From the NCBI GenBank assembly GCA_031292465.1, contig JARLHB010000190.1, forward strand, positions 1 to 5,530: a DNA stretch of 5,530 nucleotides. The letters are read 5' to 3'. The position numbers and the translations under genes are program-made. Source of the stretch: Ignavibacteriaceae bacterium. Lineage in GTDB: Bacteria > Bacteroidota > Ignavibacteria > Ignavibacteriales > Ignavibacteriaceae. Positions 1-4,621 of this stretch are shown piece by piece. Positions within the stretch are counted from its first letter, which is position 1. Each line of letters begins with the position of its first letter. The notes under the pieces were generated by a model. That model did not search any database. It worked only from the letters and a program-made list of their open reading frames with translations, and had not been told where the DNA came from.

Positions 1-173
1 CATACTTCGTTGCCGTCCCAAACAGGGCCGATTGAATTCATTGCAATTCTTTTTTCATCTTCCTTCTTTGTAAAAAGATGAATAACGCCTACACCGAGGT
101 CAAATCCGTCAAGTATTGCATAACCGATTATTAAAACCCCGACAAGCAAAAACCATGTTATATTTAAATCCAT
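1..173 (-). CDS. cydB: Cytochrome bd quinol oxidase subunit II (CydB), N-terminal part
   Basis: CydB is the second membrane subunit of cytochrome bd oxidase and pairs with CydA to reduce O2 with quinol electrons. Only the first 57 codons are present; the gene runs off the left edge. The translation starts MDLNITWFLLVGVLIIGYAI and continues with LDGFDLGVG (21-29) and NSIGPVWDGNEV (46-57), the hallmark first helix and loop of CydB. D25, W52 and D53 correspond to E. coli D29, W57 and D58. The ATG at 173 is only 2 bp beyond the cydA stop. Its ribosome binding site, AAAGGAGG, lies inside the last codons of cydA (K-E-V-W-stop), so the two genes are co-transcribed and probably translationally coupled. 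The identification is firm; the rest of the protein cannot be judged. Confidence 0.95.
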   Translation of the reverse strand, partial: MDLNITWFLLVGVLIIGYAILDGFDLGVGVIHLFTKKEDEKRIAMNSIGPVWDGNEV

Positions 174-175
174 TA

Positions 176-1519
176 TTACCACACCTCCTTTGCAGTATCA
201 GTTGCATGAACAAGCTCAGGGCCATGTTTAACTTCTTTTACAAGCAGGTAGATGAACAGGATGCCGAGAAGCAGGTAAATAAGTCCGAACATTATTATAG
301 AGAATAATACATCGCCTGCAACCACAGATGTGGAAACGGCATCTTTCGTCCTCATAACATTATAAACAATCCACGGCTGCCTGCCGACTTCAGCAGAAAT
401 CCATCCGAGCTCACAGGCAAATACCGGGAAAGGTATAGCCCATACAAAAAGCCTAAGCAGCTTTTTACTCTGCCATAATTTTTTACGGTAAAGCTGTATA
501 GTGCCAAGCGCAGTTAAAAGAATAAACAGCATTCCAAGCACAACCATATTATGGTAAGAAACAAATGTTAAAAACAGCGGCGGAATATTTTCCGGCGGGA
601 ATTCATTAATTCCCTGCACTTTTGCATTCATATCGCCGAAAGCCAGCAAACTTAGCAAATTAGGAATTTCAACTTTTGCTTTTAACTGCGGCGGGGGCAT
701 AATCGGCACGGCAAATACAGCCATAGGAGCGCCGCTTTGTGATGTATAAAGCCCCTGTATAGCTGCAAATTTTTCAGGCTGCATTTTAGCTACTTCCCTT
801 CCGCTTTCATGCCCGAACGGGAATAATTCCAGCAATGATACTACCAGGCCGAATATAACTGCAACCTTCATTGATTTTTTGGCAATCACTTCATGTTTTG
901 TCTTTAATATAAGATATGCAGAAATTCCTGCCATCATAAATGCGCCTGTTATTAATGCGGCATCAACTGTGTGAAGGAATCTTACCATTGTGGAAGGATT
1001 AAATACAGCCGCCCAGAAGTCGGTTAGTTCTGCCCTGCCGTTTTTGATAACGTAACCTGCAGGTGTTTGCATCCATGAACCGGCTACAATTATCCAGAAA
1101 GCGGATATAGTAGCGCCAACAGCAACCATTAAAATTGAAAACCAGTGAGTTCCTTTAGAAACTTTATTCCTTCCGAACAGGTACAATCCGAGGAAAGCGG
1201 ATTCAAGGAAGAAAGCAAAAACGCCTTCCGCTGCCAGCGGGGCGCCGAATATATCACCGACGAATTTGGAATATTCCGCCCAGTTTGTGCCGAACTGGAA
1301 TTCCATTGTAATCCCTGTGGCAACCCCTACGGCGAATGAAAGGGCGAGTATCTTACTGAAGAACTTTCCTATTTTTTCGTAAATTTCATCCTTCCTCTTC
1401 CATGCAAAAGCTTCAATTAATACCAATAGCCAGGAGAGCCCGATGGAGATCGGCGGGAATATGAAATGAAATCCGACTGTCATAGCAAATTGTATACGAG
1501 ACAATACTACTACGTCCAT
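176..1519 (-). CDS. cydA: Cytochrome bd quinol oxidase subunit I (CydA), short Q-loop form
   Basis: CydA is the heme-carrying subunit of cytochrome bd, an integral membrane protein oxidising quinol and reducing O2 to water at low oxygen. It has 447 residues, against 522 in E. coli, and the difference is mostly a short Q-loop (about 240-310). Visible residues, with E. coli equivalents, are H18 (H19, high-spin heme), E98 and E106 (E99, E107), H183 and M325 (H186, M393, heme b558 ligands), K250 (K252, quinol site), and E377 in the signature AEVGRQPW (376-383; E445). Two positions differ: Q255 stands where E. coli has the quinol-site E257, and H323 where it has R391. The ATG at 1519 is preceded by AAGGAG with 8 nt spacing, and the protein starts directly at the conserved first helix (LSRIQFAMTVGFHF). 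It is the first gene of a cydAB operon; a candidate redox operator lies about 165 bp upstream. The family call is very secure, and the substitutions probably mark a subfamily rather than loss of function. Confidence 0.98.
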   Translation of the reverse strand: MDVVVLSRIQFAMTVGFHFIFPPISIGLSWLLVLIEAFAWKRKDEIYEKIGKFFSKILALSFAVGVATGITMEFQFGTNWAEYSKFVGDIFGAPLAAEGVFAFFLESAFLGLYLFGRNKVSKGTHWFSILMVAVGATISAFWIIVAGSWMQTPAGYVIKNGRAELTDFWAAVFNPSTMVRFLHTVDAALITGAFMMAGISAYLILKTKHEVIAKKSMKVAVIFGLVVSLLELFPFGHESGREVAKMQPEKFAAIQGLYTSQSGAPMAVFAVPIMPPPQLKAKVEIPNLLSLLAFGDMNAKVQGINEFPPENIPPLFLTFVSYHNMVVLGMLFILLTALGTIQLYRKKLWQSKKLLRLFVWAIPFPVFACELGWISAEVGRQPWIVYNVMRTKDAVSTSVVAGDVLFSIIMFGLIYLLLGILFIYLLVKEVKHGPELVHATDTAKEVW

Positions 1520-1603
1520 AATTATTACTCCTTAATGAATTGAATAAAGAAAAAGATTTCCTGTTTCCACATTTTTTATAAGCACTTTTTGTCCCATTTT
1601 TAT

Positions 1604-1620
1604 CCGGAAATTGTTCCCGG
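1604..1620 (-). other. Small hairpin in the cydA leader
   Basis: On the minus strand the sequence CCGGGAA-CAA-TTTCCGG can form a 7-bp stem (one G·U pair) with a 3-nt loop, about 85 nt before the cydA start. No T-run follows it in the cydA direction, so it is not a terminator for that strand. It could be a leader-RNA hairpin or a protein site, or it could be chance. Confidence 0.25.
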
Positions 1621-1629
1621 CGCTGTTTT

Positions 1630-1658
1630 TAAAGATTTCTTTAAAACATTTCGGTCAA
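1630..1658 (-). promoter_or_regulatory. Candidate cydAB promoter
   Basis: On the minus strand TTGACC (1658-1653), a good sigma-70-like -35 hexamer, is followed after 17 bp by the poor -10 match TCTTTA (1635-1630). If this is used, transcription would start near 1623, about 100 nt before cydA, and the palindrome at 1683-1700 would be centred near -68, a position seen for class I activators. The -10 match is weak, so this is tentative. Confidence 0.22.
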
Positions 1659-1682
1659 AATAAATAATAATATTTTTTATAC

Positions 1683-1700
1683 TTGTAATCCTGATTACAA
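1683..1700. promoter_or_regulatory. 18-bp perfect inverted repeat, candidate Rex or Crp/Fnr-family operator for cydAB
   Basis: The sequence is TTGTAAT-CCTG-ATTACAA: two 7-bp half-sites in perfect inversion around a 4-bp spacer. The 7-4-7 layout and the TTGT...ACAA ends match known Rex operators (TTGTGAA-N4-TTCACAA and TTGTTAA-N4-TTAACAA). The inner TGTAA-N6-TTACA also fits the Crp/Fnr superfamily architecture. It lies in the spacer upstream of cydA, and cyd genes are classic targets of Rex (Bacillus, Streptomyces) and of Fnr-type regulators. The symmetry is seen directly; which regulator binds is inferred. No regulator of either family is encoded in the window. Confidence 0.6.
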
Positions 1701-1785
1701 ATTGCCCCGGGAATTAATATATTTTTACTTAAGGGCTTTATTTTTAATTTTTTCTTCCAACAGAATTTTATATCCATTTATTATT

Positions 1786-2142
1786 TCATACAAAACTTTT
1801 TTTACCGGCAAAGCTGGCAACCGCCTCTTCTACATTGATAAAAGAAGTAAGTACACGGAATGCCCCCGTAGTTTCCAGTATATTTTTTGCATCGCCATGC
1901 ACGCCGGAAATCCTTAGGTCGCCTCCAAGTTTGGAAATTGTTCTTAATGCTATAAATATTGATCCCAGGAATGTAGAATCTAAAAATGATGTATCCTCAA
2001 GATTTAATACTATTTTCCTCCACCCGCATTCAATATATCTTAAAAGGATAGTCCTAAGCTCATCCGCTTCAGTAACCGTTGCTCTTTTAATATTTATCTT
2101 TAATACTAATACATCCCCGCTCGTTTCCTTGGTAATGCTCAT
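1786..2142 (-). CDS. Single-domain STAS protein, anti-sigma-factor antagonist type
   Basis: This is a 118-residue cytoplasmic protein made almost entirely of one STAS domain, as in SpoIIAA/RsbV. Such proteins bind anti-sigma-factor kinases or act as small switch scaffolds, and are controlled by phosphorylation at the start of the second helix. The core is VLVLKINI (11-18), KIVLNLEDTSFLDSTFLG (43-60), ISKLGGDLRISG (69-80) and a C-terminal helix around INVEEAVASF (102-111). The phospho-acceptor position (Ser58 of B. subtilis SpoIIAA, in DSSG) is T57 here, in DSTF; a Thr could still be phosphorylated. The ATG at 2142 is chosen over an in-frame TTG at 2187 because the conserved domain begins just after it and the extra 15 residues show no STAS similarity. 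The SD before the ATG is weak (CAGAG). The stop is TGA. No kinase or sigma gene is adjacent, so its partner is unknown. It lies 266 bp upstream of cydA on the same strand, but the spacer has its own operator, so co-transcription is doubtful. Confidence 0.88.
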   Translation of the reverse strand: MSITKETSGDVLVLKINIKRATVTEADELRTILLRYIECGWRKIVLNLEDTSFLDSTFLGSIFIALRTISKLGGDLRISGVHGDAKNILETTGAFRVLTSFINVEEAVASFAGKKSFV

Positions 2143-2184
2143 GTTACTCTGCGTGATAATATTTGAATATGAATTTAAGTAATA

Positions 2185-2192
2185 CAAAATTA
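2185..2192 (-). promoter_or_regulatory. Possible Bacteroidota-type -7 element for the STAS gene
   Basis: The minus strand reads TAATTTTG, which fits the Bacteroidota -7 consensus TAnnTTTG, about 42 nt before the preferred ATG at 2142. No clear -33 TTG is present upstream, and such 8-mers are common in AT-rich DNA. If real, it rules out the TTG at 2187 as a start codon, because that codon would lie in the promoter. Confidence 0.22.
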
Positions 2193-2365
2193 AGATGGTA
2201 TCGGCAGGTTAAATTATTTCGAGATTTGATGCTCCAATAGTGTCAGTTGAACATAATTTATTATAATAATGGGTAAGTTCTAATAATGCGGACTTGTAGT
2301 TGTGTGTTTCGTTTACATGTCCCTGTAATATGTGGTAGCCTGATTAATTAGCATTAATATTACCC
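2193..2365. other. Intergenic spacer with no recognisable gene
   Basis: This AT-rich stretch lies between the STAS gene's 5' region and the palindromic element. No convincing coding frame, tRNA or conserved RNA is seen on either strand. It contains TCAGTTG (2243-2249), which resembles the outer tip of the neighbouring element (CAACTGA, 2365-2371, in inversion) and could be a remnant of another copy, but the match is too short to claim. Confidence 0.5.
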
Positions 2366-2409
2366 AACTGAAGTTACGCAGTTTCGTATTTCAATAGCCC
2401 CGCCATTTA
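2366..2409 (+). repeat. Left terminal inverted repeat of the palindromic element
   Basis: It holds AACTGAAGTTACGCA (2366-2380) and TAGCCCCGCCATTTA (2395-2409), each with an exact inverted partner in the right end. The 14 bases between them (2381-2394) are only loosely alike, with a 2-nt length difference. The GC-rich core GCCCCGCC stands out against the AT-rich surroundings. Confidence 0.85.
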
Positions 2410-2488
2410 CAAGCTTTGTGAAAAATCGAAACAAAATTATAATTATACAATATTTTGCTTTTACACTCGCAATTATAAGGGGGTGGTA

Positions 2489-2504
2489 AACCGTTAAAAC
2501 GGTT
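2489..2504. repeat. Left small hairpin of the palindromic element
   Basis: AACCGT-TAAA-ACGGTT forms a 6-bp perfect stem. Its mirror counterpart at 2576-2591 keeps the same stem length and loop size, while one C-G pair is replaced by T-A. That pair of changes preserves local hairpin folding but weakens pairing between the two arms. Confidence 0.7.
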
Positions 2505-2521
2505 GAAGAGGTTTTGGTTTT

Positions 2522-2557
2522 ATTATTAACATCGCGATTAATCGCGGTGTTAATAAT
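2522..2557. repeat. Central 36-bp near-perfect palindrome
   Basis: The outer arms ATTATTAACA and TGTTAATAAT (10 bp, perfect) flank a perfect 14-bp inner palindrome, CGCGATTAATCGCG. The only imperfection is the T2532/G2547 pair, which is a wobble pair in RNA. Its centre (2539.5) almost coincides with the centre of the whole element (2540.5), so it is the tip of the large hairpin. Confidence 0.85.
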
Positions 2558-2575
2558 CCGATCAATATTTCCCTT

Positions 2576-2591
2576 AACTGTTTCAACAGTT
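2576..2591. repeat. Right small hairpin of the palindromic element
   Basis: AACTGT-TTCA-ACAGTT forms a 6-bp perfect stem and is the mirror counterpart of 2489-2504. It is followed by the arm segment GTTTACCACTCCC (2589-2601), which pairs with 2479-2491. Confidence 0.7.
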
Positions 2592-2669
2592 TACCACTCC
2601 CTGTGCAAGAAGTTAATCAAAATATTTATAGCATAATTATTCATGCAAAACTAATTTTCATACAGGCTC

Positions 2670-2715
2670 TAAATGGCGGGGCTAATAAAAAATCGATTTT
2701 TGCGTAACTTCAGTT
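2670..2715 (-). repeat. Right terminal inverted repeat of the palindromic element
   Basis: It holds TAAATGGCGGGGCTA (2670-2684) and TGCGTAACTTCAGTT (2701-2715), exact inversions of the left-end blocks. Between them is a 14-bp perfect palindrome, AAAAATCGATTTTT (2688-2701), that the left end lacks. The outermost bases encode the last Asn codon and the TGA stop of hisC on the minus strand. Confidence 0.85.
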
Positions 2716-3813
2716 ATCTAATAAGATAAAATAAACTTCTTCAATAATTTTCAAGGCAAATTCCGTCTCTTCTTTTGTACCGGAGTTTATCCTTATGCCG
2801 TTTGGAATCATGAAATTCTTTACGTGCCTTAGTATTAATCCCCTGTTCAGGCATTCTTCATTAAACCGGACTGCAAATTCTTCATCAGGGAATAATAAGA
2901 GGTAAAAGTTTGCTGAAGTTGGGATGTAGCGGATCCCTATTTCATCAAACTTATCTTTCATCATATTTAATGAAAGCTTATTCATCCTTATAGTTTCTTT
3001 TAGAAATACATCATCATTAAATGAGGCAATAGCCGCTTCCTGTGCAAGGCTGTTAGGCTCAAAAGGCAGGCGCATTTTGTATAACTCCTGAATAAGATAA
3101 GCAGGGCCAACGGCAAACCCGGCTCTTAATCCGGCTAAGCCATACGCTTTGGATAACGTTCTTAATACTATAAGATTTTCCATATTATACAGTAAGCCGT
3201 TCGGGTATCCCGGAATATCTTCAGCATAAATTGTATATGCCTCATCAAGAATAACCAGTACTTCCTTAGGCACCCTGCTCATGAAATTTTCAAATTCGCT
3301 TTTTGTAAACATTGTGCCTGTGGGATTGTTGGGATTTGCAAGATATATAATTCTGGTCTTTCCTGTAATCCGCTCTAATATTCCATTAAGGTCTATATGA
3401 TAATTATTCAGAGGAACATTAATGGATTTCCTGTCATACTTATCAATACTTACATACCAGCCGATAAATGTCCCCTCCGAACTTAAAACTTCATCGCCCT
3501 CAACGCTGAAAGTAGAAACTATATATTGAATTAAGGAATCCGAACCGCTTGCAGCAATAATTTCTTCCGGCAGCTTGTTATATTTTTCTGCTATGGTATT
3601 AACAAGCCTTAAAGTTTTTGGGCTTGAATATCGGTGTAATGAATTAATATGGTTGGCAATTGCTTCAATTGCTTTTGGCGAGGGGCCTAACGGGTTTTCA
3701 TTCGAAGCAAGTTTAACAATTTTTTTCAGCCCTTTTTCGCGGGCAAGCTCTTCAATTGGTTTGCCTGCTTTGTACGGACTAAGATTTTTTACGTGTTTGG
3801 GAATTATAATCAT
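2710..3813 (-). CDS. hisC: Histidinol-phosphate aminotransferase family protein (HisC-like), PLP-dependent
   Basis: This is a 367-residue fold-type I aminotransferase, a cytoplasmic homodimer. HisC transfers an amino group between L-glutamate and imidazole-acetol phosphate in histidine synthesis; close relatives act on aromatic amino acids. Visible motifs are SNENPLGPSP (37-46), LHRYSSP (59-65; HisC usually has RYPDP), NPNNPTGT (160-167), LDEAY (189-193), the PLP lysine K222 in RTLSKAYGLAGLRAG (218-232), R230, and the C-terminal substrate arginine R341 in GIRINSGT (339-346). The length is normal for HisC. The ATG at 3813 begins at the usual IIIPKHVKNLSPYKAG start; no strong SD is visible. The final residues LLDN and the TGA stop reach into the right end of the 350-bp palindrome, so the extreme C-terminus may have been altered by insertion. 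The gene lies downstream of an Lrp-type regulator, not in a his operon, so an aromatic or other amino-acid aminotransferase role is possible. The family is certain, the exact substrate less so. Confidence 0.85.
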   Translation of the reverse strand: MIIIPKHVKNLSPYKAGKPIEELAREKGLKKIVKLASNENPLGPSPKAIEAIANHINSLHRYSSPKTLRLVNTIAEKYNKLPEEIIAASGSDSLIQYIVSTFSVEGDEVLSSEGTFIGWYVSIDKYDRKSINVPLNNYHIDLNGILERITGKTRIIYLANPNNPTGTMFTKSEFENFMSRVPKEVLVILDEAYTIYAEDIPGYPNGLLYNMENLIVLRTLSKAYGLAGLRAGFAVGPAYLIQELYKMRLPFEPNSLAQEAAIASFNDDVFLKETIRMNKLSLNMMKDKFDEIGIRYIPTSANFYLLLFPDEEFAVRFNEECLNRGLILRHVKNFMIPNGIRINSGTKEETEFALKIIEEVYFILLDN

Positions 3814-3836
3814 TATTCATTTCGTTTACCCGGTAA

Positions 3837-3871
3837 GCTAACCCTTCTCCGTCAAAGGAGGAAGAATTAGC
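3837..3871. repeat. Hairpin between the Lrp-type regulator and hisC
   Basis: GCTAACCCTTCTCC (3837-3850) and GGAGGAAGAATTAGC (3857-3871) are imperfect inverted partners around a 6-nt loop, giving a stem of about 14 bp with wobble pairs and one mismatch. No T-run follows on either strand, so it is not a standard intrinsic terminator. It sits in the 77-bp gap and would be in the leader of hisC if the two genes are co-transcribed. It may be a dispersed palindromic repeat or an RNA processing or attenuation element. Confidence 0.5.
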
Positions 3872-3890
3872 CTACAAGTGAGAGAGAGAA

Positions 3891-4340
3891 TTAGAATTTT
3901 AACTCTGATGTTTCTTTAACTGTTTCCAGTACAATGGTCGTATTTGTAGTTCTTACGGAAGGAATTGCCGCAAATTTAGTTCTTAATAAATTTGTAAGCG
4001 CCTGAGTGTTTTCCACTCTAACTTTAACAAGATAGCAGTCCTTACCGGCAACAATATGCACTTCCTGAACTTCATCAATCTTAGAAATTTCTTTAGCTGT
4101 TTTTTGATCGACTACCGGGCCGTTTGCTTCAACTTCTATAAATGCAAGCAGAGCTTTACCTACTTCCGCAGGTTCAATCTGAACCGAATATTTTTTTATT
4201 ATTTCTTTCTTTTCCAGCCGGCGAATTCGTTCAAATACAGCCGAAGGAGCCATCCCGATCTGCCTTGCAATATCTGCATTGGTAGTATGCGAATTGTTCT
4301 GAAGTATATTCAGTATTTTAGCATCAATGTCGTCAATCAT
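3891..4340 (-). CDS. Lrp/AsnC-family transcriptional regulator
   Basis: This 149-residue DNA-binding regulator has the usual Lrp/AsnC length and layout. The N-terminal winged helix-turn-helix (about 1-50) starts with IDDIDAKILNILQNN (2-16), with the recognition helix in GMAPSAVFERIRRLEKKEII (29-48). The C-terminal RAM (AsnC) effector and oligomerisation domain (about 62-142) includes LAFIEVEA (65-72) and the loop VAGKDCYLVKV (97-107), matching the family GxxDxxL region. These proteins form octamers, sense amino acids and often repress their own gene. The ATG at 4340 is preceded by a modest AGG inside a perfect GGTAATTACC palindrome. Downstream on the same strand, 77 bp away, is the HisC-type aminotransferase; divergently, 281 bp away, is the carbamate kinase. 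Both are plausible targets by position, but this is inference. The effector cannot be told from the sequence. Confidence 0.93.
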   Translation of the reverse strand: MIDDIDAKILNILQNNSHTTNADIARQIGMAPSAVFERIRRLEKKEIIKKYSVQIEPAEVGKALLAFIEVEANGPVVDQKTAKEISKIDEVQEVHIVAGKDCYLVKVRVENTQALTNLLRTKFAAIPSVRTTNTTIVLETVKETSELKF

Positions 4341-4342
4341 TC

Positions 4343-4403
4343 GGTAATTACCTAATAATAAGTATTATCTTCGTAATATTACATAATTAGTGAATATTAT
4401 TCA
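4343..4403. promoter_or_regulatory. Cluster of four short palindromes, candidate Lrp-type autoregulatory site
   Basis: Directly upstream of the regulator start lie GGTAATTACC (4343-4352), ATAATA-AG-TATTAT (4355-4368), GTAATATTAC (4373-4382) and TGAATATTATTCA (4391-4403), all perfect inversions. The first and third share GTAAT-type half-sites and are centred exactly 30 bp apart, close to three helical turns. Lrp/AsnC proteins bind arrays of AT-rich sites in this way. The region is so AT-rich that some palindromes are expected by chance. Confidence 0.4.
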
Positions 4404-4495
4404 ATATATCCTTAAAAATAATTTTCACTTATACTTGAATTAATTAATAACAGGTAAATCAGTCACAGCCATTAAAATTTCACTACCCTTTTGTC

Positions 4496-4534
4496 GATAA
4501 TTAGTATATATTTATAATTATCACGTATAATTAT
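4496..4534. repeat. AT-rich direct and inverted repeats in the divergent spacer
   Basis: GATAATTA (4496-4503) is inverted as TAATTATC (4515-4522), and TATAATTAT occurs twice with a 13-bp period (4513-4521 and 4526-4534). This lies just upstream of a perfect TTGACA (4541-4546) facing the carbamate kinase, for which no good -10 is seen at normal spacing. It could be regulator sites or bendable promoter-upstream DNA; low complexity makes chance likely. Confidence 0.25.
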
Positions 4535-4621
4535 TCGTTATTGACATGTTATTTGTGATTACTGTCATTTTAAAAGCGGTTTTGATTTAATATAACTTAG
4601 AATAATCTGATATGTAAAAGT

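Larger units (their letters stand above)
2366..2715. mobile_element. 350-bp end-to-end imperfect palindrome, MITE-like element
   Basis: The left and right halves are inverted copies of each other over the whole length. Paired blocks in order from the outside are 2366-2380 with 2701-2715 (15 bp perfect), 2395-2409 with 2670-2684 (15 bp perfect), 2439-2446 with 2633-2640, 2449-2457 with 2618-2626, 2479-2491 with 2589-2601 (one G·T), and a central palindrome at 2522-2557. The spacing between blocks differs by only a few bases between arms, so this is one diverged inverted repeat. No frame longer than about 60 codons is present. Inverted ends, small size and lack of a gene fit a non-autonomous MITE; a large structured RNA or cruciform regulatory repeat is the alternative. 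No clear target duplication borders the 15-bp ends (ATTACCC left, ATCTAAT right). The right end overlaps the end of hisC. The structure is certain; its nature as a mobile element is inferred. Confidence 0.75.

Noticed and set aside
1145..1339. Open frames antisense or out of frame within cydA, hisC, the STAS gene and the regulator gene
   Set aside because: They overlap well-supported genes, have no recognisable domains and read as compositional shadows.
2143..2187. Longer form of the STAS protein starting at an in-frame TTG (2187)
   Set aside because: The extra 15 residues show no STAS similarity, TTG is a rare start, no SD precedes it, and a possible promoter element overlaps it. The ATG at 2142 fits the domain start.
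2243..2371. Second element copy to the left, based on TCAGTTG (2243-2249) and CAACTGA (2365-2371)
   Set aside because: Only 7 bp match and no further inverted similarity continues inside, so chance cannot be excluded.
2366..2715. Intrinsic terminator for hisC or the STAS region
   Set aside because: The stems are far too long and AT-rich, and no T-run follows a GC-rich stem on either strand. The end-to-end inverted structure fits a repeat element better.
2366..2715. CRISPR array or tandem repeats
   Set aside because: The repeats are inverted pairs around one centre, not regularly spaced direct repeats.
2354..2727. Target-site duplication TAATA on both sides of the palindromic element
   Set aside because: TAATA occurs on both sides but at unequal distances from the 15-bp ends, and such AT-rich pentamers are frequent here.
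4541..4596. Standard promoter for the carbamate kinase using TTGACA (4541-4546)
   Set aside because: No acceptable -10 hexamer lies 16-18 bp downstream; TATAAC at 4591 is much too far and has no good -35 of its own.
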